This document shows, piece by piece, positions 41,191 to 47,658 of a DNA stretch of 47,658 nt. Both the position numbers and the translations under genes were made by a program. The notes under the pieces are model-generated. The model saw nothing but the letters and a program-made list of their open reading frames with translations, had not been told where the DNA came from and searched no databases. Within the stretch, counting starts at the first letter, position 1. Each line of letters begins with the position of its first letter. Source of the DNA: Oscillospiraceae bacterium (GTDB taxonomy: Bacteria; Bacillota; Clostridia; Oscillospirales; Oscillospiraceae); contig JAFYNQ010000104.1 of the NCBI GenBank assembly GCA_017548065.1, positions 1-47,658 on the forward strand, in the 5' to 3' direction.

Positions 41191-41278
41191 ACCAAAACAC
41201 GTGCTTTTCCCGATCCCCATACCCCGGAAGATACCTTGGGGGGAGGTTTGCTTCGGCGCATTTTGCAGTGGCGGCTGT

Positions 41279-41307
41279 TTGACAAGGAAATTTTCCCGTG
41301 GTATAAT
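41279..41307 (+). promoter_or_regulatory. Consensus promoter of the esterase-oxidoreductase operon
   Basis: TTGACA (41279-41284) and TATAAT (41302-41307) are exactly 17 bp apart, a perfect consensus. The predicted start is close to 41313, just before the ribosome site, so the leader is very short. Confidence 0.8.
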
Positions 41308-41328
41308 TTTCAAAAAGGAGGAATGTAT

Positions 41329-42081
41329 ATGATCCATTCTGTTTTGCTCATCGGTCAGTCCAATATGGCCGGTCGGGGACGTGTTGAAGAAGCTGTTCCT
41401 GTGGATAAAACCAATATTTCCGTGCTGCGCAACGGTCGCTGGCGTGCCATGTACCGCCCGGTGAATCCGGACCGCCGCACCTCCGGCGTTTGCCTTGCAG
41501 AGAGCTTTGCGGAGCGCTATGTCCGTGAGCATCCCGGTGTGGAGGTGGGTCTTGTACCCTGCGCCGACGGCGGCAGCCGCATTGACCAGTGGCGCCCCGG
41601 TAGTCTTCTTTTTGACAATGCGGTGTACCAGGCACGGCTTGCCATGCGTACGTCTACCATTGTGGCTATTTTGTGGCACCAGGGTGAGTCCGACAGCCTG
41701 AATGACCGCTACCTTGTGTACGGTGAAAAGCTGGAGACCATGCTGACAGCTCTGCGAAAGGAGCTGGGACTGGAGGATGTGCCGGTGATCCTGGGCGGCA
41801 TAGGTGAATTCCTCGCCGGCTATACAAAGGCAGACCACGGTCAGTGGGTGCAGATCAATGAGGTGCTGCAGCAGCTGCCCCAGCGTCTGCCCCTTACCGG
41901 CTTTGCCTCGGCAGAGGGACTGGGTCACAACGGTGACAACCTGCACTTTAACGCAGAAGCCCTTCATGAATTTGGTCTGCGTTACTACGAAGCCTTCCGT
42001 CCCCTGGAGGTCACGGACAGAGTTTTTGAAGACAAGCCCGACCCCGACCAGGCACTGCGTACCCACCTGGAGGATTTGTAA
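41329..42081 (+). CDS. SGNH/SASA-type carbohydrate esterase
   Basis: 250 residues. The start at 41329 is preferred to the ATG at 41323 because AAGGAGG is 7 nt away. The block I motif GQSNMAGRG has nucleophile S11. The CADGGSRIDQW Gly/block III and WHQGESD motifs follow, and the catalytic His region GDNLHFNAEA is near residue 208. This is the pattern of sialate O-acetylesterase/acetylxylan-esterase-like proteins (DUF303, SASA). It has no signal peptide, so it is cytoplasmic. It is the first gene of an operon with two FAD-type proteins. Likely it deacetylates an imported sugar; the exact substrate is unknown. Confidence 0.9.
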   Translation: MIHSVLLIGQSNMAGRGRVEEAVPVDKTNISVLRNGRWRAMYRPVNPDRRTSGVCLAESFAERYVREHPGVEVGLVPCADGGSRIDQWRPGSLLFDNAVYQARLAMRTSTIVAILWHQGESDSLNDRYLVYGEKLETMLTALRKELGLEDVPVILGGIGEFLAGYTKADHGQWVQINEVLQQLPQRLPLTGFASAEGLGHNGDNLHFNAEALHEFGLRYYEAFRPLEVTDRVFEDKPDPDQALRTHLEDL

Positions 42082-42103
42082 AAAAGCGGAAAGGAAATTT
42101 GCC

Positions 42104-42730
42104 ATGTTTGACGTGATCGTTCTGGGCGCAACGTTTGTTGCGGCCGGCATTGCAAAGCAGTACAAAGAAAAATGTCTTGTGCTGGAACGCAGCGCACAGG
42201 CAGGGCATGAGTTTTTCGGTGCGCTGCGCTTCCTGGAGGAAGAGTCCTCCATCTATCCTTTTTTTGAGGGAAGTAAGATTTTATTCTGCACGGAGCTTAT
42301 TTCTGCAGAAAAAACAGAAGACGGCTTTGTCTGCCTGACCCACGGGGTGAATGGCTATGACAGTTACTGCGCCAAAAAAATCATAGACACCCGATGCAGC
42401 GACGAAATGAGCATTTACAAAACCTTTAATTTGCTGGTTCAAAGTCCCCGAGCCCCCACGTTTGCCGATTCCCGGCAGGTGGGAGAGGACAGATATTTGA
42501 TTTGCTGCCCGGTTTCTCCTGATGTCGGCTATGCCCAGGCAAGAGCGGCAGCCAGGGAGATCATCCAAAGGTTTTCCCCTGAGCAGCGGCTGATTCTCTC
42601 TGCCTCCGGCTTTGATTATCAGGTGAAAGCAGGCTATCCCAAAACAGAAAACGGCATTTACTATTTGCCCTCCAAGGCCTATGACACCCCGGCGCTTGCG
42701 CTGGCAGCAGGGGAGGGCGTAAAGTTATGA
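42104..42730 (+). CDS. Flavin-binding-like protein, probable partner of the downstream oxidoreductase
   Basis: 208 residues. It begins like a dinucleotide-binding fold (MFDVIVLGATFVAAGIAKQYKEKCLVLERS), but the usual G-x-G-x-x-G is altered to G-A-T-F-V-A-A-G. Later segments (SPRAPTFADSRQ, AYDTPALALAAGEGVKL) do not match a family I recognise. It overlaps the next gene by 4 bp, so the two are coupled. It may be a small subunit or a degenerate FAD-binding protein. The overlap and position in the operon are seen; the role is inference. Confidence 0.6.
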   Translation: MFDVIVLGATFVAAGIAKQYKEKCLVLERSAQAGHEFFGALRFLEEESSIYPFFEGSKILFCTELISAEKTEDGFVCLTHGVNGYDSYCAKKIIDTRCSDEMSIYKTFNLLVQSPRAPTFADSRQVGEDRYLICCPVSPDVGYAQARAAAREIIQRFSPEQRLILSASGFDYQVKAGYPKTENGIYYLPSKAYDTPALALAAGEGVKL

Positions 42731-44601
42731 TGTATCTGTCTGAGCTTTACCGGGGCGAGCACCGGCTGCAAATCGTTTCCCAGCCGGTGTTTGTAAAAGA
42801 ATTTGATGTAATTGTCTGCGGCCTGGGAACAGCCGGTTCTTTGGCTGCGCTTTTCTGCGCCGAAGACGGCTTGTCCGTGCTGGGTATTGAAGCATTTACC
42901 TGCCTTGGCGGCACGCATACCGCAGGTGGCATTGGGGGACATTACTTTGGTTGCCCCGGCGGACGCTATGAGCCGTTGGATGAGGCGGTTCGCAGCTTCA
43001 AAGACCGGTATACCTGCACTGCGCCGGAGAGCAGAAAGCTGGTTGCCGAGCAGGCGTTGCTGGCGCAGGGAGTCGAGCTTTTCTATGAAGCCTCTGTATG
43101 CGGTGTGTTCCTGGAAGAAAAAACGGTTGTCGGTGTGCGTGTCCTTCGGCACGGTCACCTGGCAGACTACAAAGCGAAGCTGGTGCTGGATTGCACCGCC
43201 GAGGCCTACGTAGCAGCCATAGCCGGCTGCGAAACAGAATTCGGCAGATGTGCAGACGGTCAGGCACAGCCGTATTCTTTGGTGTCCATGTTCTGGAACG
43301 GCGAGCGTCATAAATATAATAATGTAGACTTTGGTCGTGTGAACCAGTATGACCCGGAGTCCTTGTCCCAGGCAATTCTCTTTGCAAGAGGCTATCAGAT
43401 GACAGAAGCCTATACCGGACGCAGCCATATTGCCCAGATGCCGCTGCTGGGCATCCGGGAGGGCAGACGCATCATTGCCGAAGAGCAGGTTCTCCTGGAA
43501 GATGTGCTTGCAGATAAGCAAACAGAAACACCCATGTTTTATTCCTATGCCGACCTGGATAAGCACGGCTGGGACATCGCCTTTGACAGCGCCTGCATGG
43601 GCGATTGGGCAATCGGCGCGAACCTGGGCGCTTATAACGTGACCGTGGCAGTGCCGTATAAAGCAATTTTGCCCAAAGGCTACGAGGGCATCCTCGTTCC
43701 TTGCCGTGCCTTGGGTGTGGACAGAGATGTATCCAGCTGCGTGCGCATGGTGCCGGATATGAAAAAGGTGGCGGAGGTTGCCGCCCAGTGGGGCGCTTTG
43801 GCGATCCGCCAGGGTAAGACACTGCGGCAGGTGTCCTATGACCGGCTGAAGGCGGCGCTTACAAGCAGCGGCTGTCTGAAGGAAAGCGACAACCGGGGCT
43901 ATTATATTGACGGTAGAAAAAATTGGGATGGCACGCCCCTGGTCAAAGAGCCGGTGCATTGGATTACCGACACGGCATTGTTGCCCCAGGGGCTGAAAAC
44001 CGAGAAGCCCGGTCAGGCCATCTGGTCTGCCGGAAGAATGGGACAGAAGGCGCTTCCCGTCCTTCGGGAATGCCTGACAGCGGAAGATGAAAACCTGAAA
44101 AAGCATGCCGCCTTTGCCCTGGCACTGCTGGGAAGCAGCGAGGGAAATGCAATTCTTCGGGATATGGTCGTTAACCGTGACGGCTTTATGCTCCGGGATT
44201 GCCGCAAGCATAACAATCTCCGTGGCTGCATGGCCATCTATTGGCTGGGAAGATTGGGCGACAAGACCATTGCGCCCCGGCTTATGGCGCTGATTTGCGA
44301 CGAAAAAGAGCAGGAGCGACCGGTTTATCAAAATGCCCTTTTGACCACACGGTATAAGATTGCGGATTTTGATAATATTTATTTCCAGTTCATGTCCCAG
44401 GCGGTGATGGCGCTGGTACGAATCGGTGACATGCATGCAGATTTGCAGGCGCAAATCGCGGAAGCCTTCCGGACAGCCTTTGAAGACGGCAGCTATTACC
44501 ACCGTATCACCAAAAGACCTGCCATGAGCAGCGAGGGCAATATGGCGATGGCCATGAAAAACATAGCCTTTTCCGCAATGGAAAACTGGCAAAATAAGTA
44601 A
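42727..44601 (+). CDS. FAD-dependent oxidoreductase with C-terminal HEAT-like region
   Basis: 624 residues. The N-terminal FAD-binding fold (about 26-400) has GLGTAGSLAALFCAEDGLSVLGIE (Rossmann G32-x-G34-x-x-G37) and the FAD_oxidored pattern CLGGTHTAGGIGGHYFG. Later VGVRVLRHGHLADYKAKLVLDCTAEAYVAAIAGC is the second part of the flavin domain. About 440-600 looks helical and repeat-like (LKKHAAFALALLGSSEGNAILRDMV, GCMAIYWLGRLGDKTIAPRLMAL, VMALVRIGDM), consistent with HEAT-type repeats, an unusual addition. The start ATG overlaps the previous stop. Substrate unknown, but with the esterase it may act on a modified sugar or sugar acid. Confidence 0.8.
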   Translation: MMYLSELYRGEHRLQIVSQPVFVKEFDVIVCGLGTAGSLAALFCAEDGLSVLGIEAFTCLGGTHTAGGIGGHYFGCPGGRYEPLDEAVRSFKDRYTCTAPESRKLVAEQALLAQGVELFYEASVCGVFLEEKTVVGVRVLRHGHLADYKAKLVLDCTAEAYVAAIAGCETEFGRCADGQAQPYSLVSMFWNGERHKYNNVDFGRVNQYDPESLSQAILFARGYQMTEAYTGRSHIAQMPLLGIREGRRIIAEEQVLLEDVLADKQTETPMFYSYADLDKHGWDIAFDSACMGDWAIGANLGAYNVTVAVPYKAILPKGYEGILVPCRALGVDRDVSSCVRMVPDMKKVAEVAAQWGALAIRQGKTLRQVSYDRLKAALTSSGCLKESDNRGYYIDGRKNWDGTPLVKEPVHWITDTALLPQGLKTEKPGQAIWSAGRMGQKALPVLRECLTAEDENLKKHAAFALALLGSSEGNAILRDMVVNRDGFMLRDCRKHNNLRGCMAIYWLGRLGDKTIAPRLMALICDEKEQERPVYQNALLTTRYKIADFDNIYFQFMSQAVMALVRIGDMHADLQAQIAEAFRTAFEDGSYYHRITKRPAMSSEGNMAMAMKNIAFSAMENWQNK

Positions 44602-44609
44602 TAAGAAAA

Positions 44610-44640
44610 CGGAGGATTCCAAGGGGAATCCTCCGTAATT
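44610..44640. terminator. Bidirectional terminator
   Basis: CGGAGGATTCC pairs with GGAATCCTCCG (11 bp, loop AAGG). On the minus strand GTTTTCTT follows; on the plus strand TAATTTTATTT follows. It separates the convergent FAD-oxidoreductase and CoA-transferase genes. Confidence 0.8.
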
Positions 44641-45858
44641 TTATTTAATTGCGCCGGTGGACTTCATTCTTTCGATCTCCTCCGCCGGATAACCCAAAGC
44701 GGTCAGCACCTCGTCGGTGTGGGCGCCGATGCCGGGGGCAGCCTTGGTGGCAATGGGGCCCATGGAGGCCATCTCAATGGGGCTTCGGGGCATAATGTCC
44801 ACATTGCCGTTGGGGTAGTGCATGTACTCCAGGTAATCGTTTTCCCATGCCTGGGGATCCTTGGTCACGTCCTTAAAGTGGTTCATAGGCACGATGGGCA
44901 TATCGTACTCCCGAGCCAGCTTCAGCCAGTGGGTACTGGGCATGGTGAGGAAGGCTTCCCGGAAGATAGCGTAGTATTCCTCGGCGTGCTTTCTGCCGGT
45001 GGGGCCGTCGCAGAACTTGGGGTGGGAGAGCAGGTCTTCTCTGCCGATCATCTTGTACAGCAGCGGAAGCAGCTTCTTTTCTGCATAGCCGATGGAGACG
45101 AATATGTACTCACCGTCACCGCAGCGGTAAGTGCCGCCGGGGACGCCGTAGGCAATGCGGGTGGTGGGGTAGCTGCGACCCCAGGGCTCCTGGGTGATGA
45201 TCTGCATAGTACCCATGGTGAAAATGCCGTTGTGATACAAGCTGGAGCAGACAAAGTCGCCCTTGCCGGTGTTGGCACGGCGCAGCAGCGCTGCCAGCAC
45301 CTGGCTCAGCAGCAGATAGCCGGTGACAGTGTCGCCCACACCGAAGGGAGGCAGCACCGGCGCATAATGCTCGCCGTCCGGCGCCATGTCCCGAAGGAAG
45401 CCGCTGCGGGACCAGAAGGCGGTGGTGTCAAAGGCAGGATCGTCCTTGGCAGGACCCTTTTCGCCGTAGCCTTCCACGATGCCGTAGATCAGGGAGGGGT
45501 AATCCTCCTTCAGGTCTTCGTAGGCAATGCCCAAACGGTGCAGTGCCGCAGGACGGGTGTTGGTGATGAAAACATCAGCCTGCGCCAGAAGCTTCTTGAA
45601 CACGGCCATACCGTCGGGGTCTTTCAGGTTCAGGGCAATGTGGCGCTTGCCGCTGTTGTAAATATCAAAAACGGGATTTTCCTCGTCGGAAAAACGGCTG
45701 GGATTGTAGCCCTTACCGGTGACACGCCAGGTGTCGCCGTCGGGACGCTCTACCTTAATAACGTCAGCGCCCATATCTGCCATCAGTCGGCAGCAAACCG
45801 GCGCAGCCACAAAGGTGGTAAGATCCAAAACTTTAATGCCGGACAAAGGTTTTTCCAT
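44641..45858 (-). CDS. Family III (CaiB/BaiF-type) CoA-transferase
   Basis: 405 residues. It begins LSGIKVLDLTTFVAAPVCCRLMADMGADVIKVERPDGD, the classical CaiB/BaiF signature. The predicted catalytic Asp is D144 in AFDTTAFWSRSG. Homologues move CoA between a carboxylic acid and an acyl-CoA, for instance in 2-hydroxy-acid fermentation, carnitine or formyl-/oxalyl-CoA metabolism. Similarity in style is to HadA-type enzymes, but no dehydratase genes lie nearby, so the substrate is open. It is a single-gene unit with its own promoter and a GGAGGCGG site. Confidence 0.92.
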   Translation of the reverse strand: MEKPLSGIKVLDLTTFVAAPVCCRLMADMGADVIKVERPDGDTWRVTGKGYNPSRFSDEENPVFDIYNSGKRHIALNLKDPDGMAVFKKLLAQADVFITNTRPAALHRLGIAYEDLKEDYPSLIYGIVEGYGEKGPAKDDPAFDTTAFWSRSGFLRDMAPDGEHYAPVLPPFGVGDTVTGYLLLSQVLAALLRRANTGKGDFVCSSLYHNGIFTMGTMQIITQEPWGRSYPTTRIAYGVPGGTYRCGDGEYIFVSIGYAEKKLLPLLYKMIGREDLLSHPKFCDGPTGRKHAEEYYAIFREAFLTMPSTHWLKLAREYDMPIVPMNHFKDVTKDPQAWENDYLEYMHYPNGNVDIMPRSPIEMASMGPIATKAAPGIGAHTDEVLTALGYPAEEIERMKSTGAIK

Positions 45859-45888
45859 AAAAAACCGCCTCCTTATCTATCTTCGCAA

Positions 45889-45917
45889 ATTATAACACCC
45901 AAAATAAATTTTGGCAA
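45889..45917 (-). promoter_or_regulatory. Promoter of the CoA-transferase gene
   Basis: On the minus strand TTGCCA (45912-45917) and TATAAT (45889-45894) are 17 bp apart. The predicted leader is about 24 nt. Confidence 0.75.
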
Positions 45918-45940
45918 GAGGATTTCCGATATGGCGCAAT

Positions 45941-45957
45941 CTCTGTAGGGTGGGGGC
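45941..45957. repeat. Partial REP-like repeat, copy C
   Basis: CTCTGTAGGG, identical to positions 161-170, is followed by TGGGGGC without the mirrored arm. It lies just downstream of the membrane-protein gene at 45963 and appears to be a truncated copy of the short repeat family. Confidence 0.35.
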
Positions 45958-45962
45958 ATAAA

Positions 45963-46367
45963 TTACTTTTTCCAGACCTTGGGCAGTGTGGCAAAGAGAA
46001 GACACGCCCAAAGGAACATGCTCAGCACATAATGCTGGCTGCAGACCATGGGGACGGAGGCGAAGATCAGCACCTGATACAGCACAGTACCCCAGGTGTC
46101 GGAAGCGCCTACCGCTGCAATGTTGGCGATCAGCGCCAGGACAGTCAGGCTCAAAGACAAAATAGCCAGCAGCCGCAAAAGACGGATGGTCTTTTCCTCT
46201 TTTTTCTTGTAGGCGTCCACCAGCAGGATCACCGGCGGAATGAAGAAAACAAGGGACAGACAGGTCAGCGCCACACTTTGGGAAGCGCTGGGGGATTCCA
46301 CGTTGCTGATAAAGGCGCAGAGCAGATAGAAAAAGCCCCACAGCCAGTATAAAAAGGTTTTTTTCAT
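45963..46367 (-). CDS. Small multi-pass membrane protein of unknown function
   Basis: 134 residues from MKKTFLYWLWGFFYLL behind a CAAAGGAGC site. Four hydrophobic segments (about 4-22, 32-53, 62-90 and 97-130) fill most of the sequence, with a charged loop DAYKKKEEKTIR after the second. No family was recognised and no catalytic motif is visible. It is divergent from nrdR and has a weak promoter (TTGTGT-17-TACAAT, 46414-46442). Confidence 0.7.
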   Translation of the reverse strand: MKKTFLYWLWGFFYLLCAFISNVESPSASQSVALTCLSLVFFIPPVILLVDAYKKKEEKTIRLLRLLAILSLSLTVLALIANIAAVGASDTWGTVLYQVLIFASVPMVCSQHYVLSMFLWACLLFATLPKVWKK

Positions 46368-46413
46368 AGGTTTCGCTCCTTTGTCGGGAAAGACCGTATA
46401 TAAAGGTATTTCT

Positions 46414-46442
46414 ATTGTAACCCATGGCGGCTGGAAACACAA
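46414..46442 (-). promoter_or_regulatory. Weak promoter of the small membrane protein gene
   Basis: On the minus strand TTGTGT (46437-46442) and TACAAT (46414-46419) are 17 bp apart. The match to consensus is fair. It is back-to-back with the nrdR promoter. Confidence 0.5.
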
Positions 46443-46453
46443 GGAAAAAAAGC

Positions 46454-46482
46454 TGGACAGTGGAGGGATTCTTTGATATAAT
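46454..46482 (+). promoter_or_regulatory. Promoter of nrdR
   Basis: TGGACA (46454-46459) and TATAAT (46477-46482) are 17 bp apart, 37 bp before the start codon. No clear NrdR box was seen beside it. Confidence 0.7.
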
Positions 46483-46518
46483 AGGGAAAAATAACTTTGG
46501 AAGTGGAGTTGATTTCCA

Positions 46519-46974
46519 ATGAAATGTCCCTTTTGCGGTGACACTGAAAGTAAGGTCGTGGACTCCCGTCACAATGAAGACGGGCTGAGCATCCGCCGCC
46601 GTCGTGAGTGCCTGGCTTGCCAGCGCAGATTTACCACCTATGAGATCGTGGAGAGCCTGCCCATTATTGTGGTGAAGCGCAACGGCGCACGTCAGGGCTT
46701 TGATCGGAATAAGATCATGCAGAGTATGGTGCGTGCATTTGATAAGCGCCAGGTGGAAACTGCGGATTTGGACCGCATTACCACAGAAATTGAACAGACC
46801 ATTCAGAACTCTCTGGAGCGTGAGGTCAGCACCGATAAAATTGGTGAAATGGTGCTGGAGCGCATCCGTCCCTTGGACGAGGTGGCCTATATCCGCTTCG
46901 CTTCTGTGTACCGCCGCTTCCAGGACGTGAACGGCTTTATTCAGGAGATCAACAGCATTCAGTCTCATAAGTAA
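46519..46974 (+). CDS. nrdR: Transcriptional repressor NrdR
   Basis: 151 residues, standard length. The N-terminal zinc ribbon has C3, C6, C31 and C34 (MKCPFCG...RRRRECLACQRRFTTYE). The ATP-cone domain (about 49-139, PIIVVKRNGARQGFDRNKIMQSMVRAFDKRQV...) follows. NrdR senses dATP/ATP and represses ribonucleotide reductase genes, which are not in this window. It is a monocistronic unit: its own promoter lies upstream and a strong terminator directly downstream. Confidence 0.97.
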   Translation: MKCPFCGDTESKVVDSRHNEDGLSIRRRRECLACQRRFTTYEIVESLPIIVVKRNGARQGFDRNKIMQSMVRAFDKRQVETADLDRITTEIEQTIQNSLEREVSTDKIGEMVLERIRPLDEVAYIRFASVYRRFQDVNGFIQEINSIQSHK

Positions 46975-46981
46975 AAAATCG

Positions 46982-47011
46982 GGAGCAGCCTTTTGCGGCT
47001 GCTCCTTTTTT
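46982..47011. terminator. Bidirectional terminator after nrdR
   Basis: GGAGCAGCC pairs with GGCTGCTCC (9 bp) around TTTTGC. Six T follow on the plus strand and GATTTTTT on the minus strand. It serves both nrdR and the convergent membrane-protein gene. Confidence 0.88.
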
Positions 47012-47379
47012 CAGGACAAAAGCTTTTCCGCCAGATGATACAGCGCCATGCCCCCAATGCTCACGGGGATCCACAGCAGAAAGAAGGGGAGGCACACCTG
47101 CCCGTGGAAATTCCCGGGTAGGTCACGATAATCCCAAACCTGGTAATTTTTGTTCACCAAAAGACCTGCCAGCAGCTCTATAAGCGTAATGCCTGCGGCG
47201 CCCAGCAGTGATTTGGAAAAAAGCGCCAGAGGCAGCCTGCGCAAAGCGCCCAGTAATAAAAAACAGCTGCCTCCGGCAAAAAACATGCTGCCATGACTCC
47301 AGCCACGCCAAAGAAATTCCAGTCCCACATAGGCGCTGCCGCCCAGTATGAATAAGAAAACATGCTTTCCGAAGCCCAA
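47011..47379 (-). CDS. Putative ABC-transporter type IV (CmpB-like) membrane protein
   Basis: 122 residues with a TTG start at 47379, placed 6 nt after GGAGGTGA, a full Shine-Dalgarno complement. Four hydrophobic segments are seen. The pattern YVGLEFLWRGWSHGSMFFAGG and the C-terminal VWDYRDLPGNFHGQVCLPFFLLWIPVS match the ABC_trans_CmpB (PF06541) family in type: a W-D-Y-R/S-x-L/M-P-x-N-x-x-G-Q-[IV]-C-x-x-F-x-x-x-W core. The family's function is poorly known. The non-AUG start is supported because no ATG with a ribosome site is nearby. Confidence 0.75.
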   Translation of the reverse strand: MGFGKHVFLFILGGSAYVGLEFLWRGWSHGSMFFAGGSCFLLLGALRRLPLALFSKSLLGAAGITLIELLAGLLVNKNYQVWDYRDLPGNFHGQVCLPFFLLWIPVSIGGMALYHLAEKLLS

Positions 47380-47437
47380 AGAAAATCACCTCCGTATATT
47401 CTTTTCCAAAAAAATACGAAAAATGCAAACATTTCTC

Positions 47438-47466
47438 TTGACAAAACGGCATCTTGTGGATATAAT
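47438..47466 (+). promoter_or_regulatory. Consensus promoter of the tRNA genes
   Basis: TTGACA (47438-47443) and TATAAT (47461-47466) are exactly 17 bp apart. The predicted start is near 47473, about 35 bp before the first tRNA. It is a perfect consensus, as expected for stable RNA genes. Confidence 0.88.
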
Positions 47467-47507
47467 AACAAAGCTGATTTCGGGTTTCCCGAAATTATTG
47501 ACCAAAT

Positions 47508-47583
47508 GGCGGCGTAACTCAGTTGGTAGAGTAGCCGGTTCATACCCGGTATGTCACCTGTTCGAATCAGGTCGCCGCTACCA
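47508..47583 (+). tRNA. tRNA-Met (CAT), elongator type
   Basis: 76 nt with encoded CCA. The acceptor GGCGGCG pairs with CGCCGCT (last pair G-U). D arm ACTC/GAGT, anticodon stem GCCGG/CCGGT with loop TTCATAC, variable ATGTC and T arm ACCTG-TTCGAAT-CAGGT are all standard. The paired first acceptor position, unlike the C-A mismatch of initiators, indicates an elongator. Confidence 0.93.
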
Positions 47584-47658
47584 GGCCCGTTGGTCAAGCG
47601 GTTAAGACACCGCCCTTTCACGGCGGTAACATGGGTTCGATTCCCGTACGGGTCACCA
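47584..47658 (+). tRNA. tRNA-Glu (TTC)
   Basis: 75 nt with encoded CCA, ending at the last base of the window. The acceptor GGCCCGT pairs with ACGGGTC. The anticodon loop is CTTTCAC between CCGCC and GGCGG; the T loop is TTCGATT. It abuts the tRNA-Met gene with no spacer, so both are in one transcript processed by RNases. More tRNA genes may follow outside the window. Confidence 0.94.

Overview
The window looks like a chromosome segment of a GC-rich, Gram-positive-type anaerobe of the Clostridia, most likely an Oscillospirales (Ruminococcaceae/Oscillospiraceae) gut or rumen bacterium. The grounds are the rpmH-rnpA-yidD-yidC-jag cluster, NrdR, a WalRK/CssRS-style two-component system next to HtrA, strong GGAGG ribosome sites, intergenic repeats of the GTCATTGCGA... 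type, and large secreted beta-helix proteins with Cys-rich modules. The family placement is inference; no marker search was possible.

Layout. 1-3.6 kb: rpmH, then rnpA-yidD-yidC-jag on the minus strand (tRNA maturation and membrane insertion). 3.6-5.6 kb: a membrane-anchored beta-helix surface protein. 5.7-8.2 kb: lspA, an RluD-type pseudouridine synthase and a PHP-domain phosphoesterase. 8.18-8.38 kb: a short element with nested inverted repeats. 8.4-9.3 kb: uppP. 9.4-13.8 kb: response regulator, a block of palindromic repeats, histidine kinase, HtrA-type protease and acyl-ACP thioesterase, a plausible envelope-stress operon. 13.8-14.1 kb: a gene-free stretch with a terminator and a cluster of DnaA-box-like 9-mers.

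14.1-25.6 kb: a compact phage-derived island. An ImmR/ImmA-type repressor and protease pair runs leftward. The rightward genes are small Cys-rich proteins, terminase, portal, a Prp-like cysteine protease, scaffold, an N4-gp56-type capsid protein, a connector, a nozzle-like protein and a peptidoglycan-binding protein. No integrase, replication, long-tail, holin or endolysin gene was recognised. Scaffold and capsid protein both begin with an LQLFA motif like the Prp cleavage site of ribosomal protein L27, so the island appears to carry its own capsid-maturation protease. The control region holds three near-identical operators spaced exactly 32 bp, with two face-to-face promoters.

25.7-29.7 kb: a 1324-residue secreted beta-helix protein fused to a ComEC-like metallo-beta-lactamase domain. 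29.9-32.2 kb: a CDF metal transporter and a DegV protein, divergent. 32.2-36.8 kb: a 1512-residue secreted protein with an M14 carboxypeptidase domain between two related beta-helix regions; it shares a C-terminal module with the 1324-residue protein. 36.9-39.3 kb: an AraC regulator, whose promoter overlaps that of the M14 gene, and a MATE exporter. 39.4-41.0 kb: nfeD, SPFH and DUF6440 genes. 41.3-44.6 kb: an SGNH esterase and two FAD-binding-type proteins in one operon. 44.6-47.4 kb: a class III CoA-transferase, two small membrane proteins and nrdR. The window ends with tRNA-Met(CAT) and tRNA-Glu(TTC), abutting, behind a consensus promoter.

All calls were made by reading motifs by eye; no database search was run. 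Most gene functions rest on clear family motifs. Functions given for the small phage proteins, the surface proteins and the short repeats are inference.
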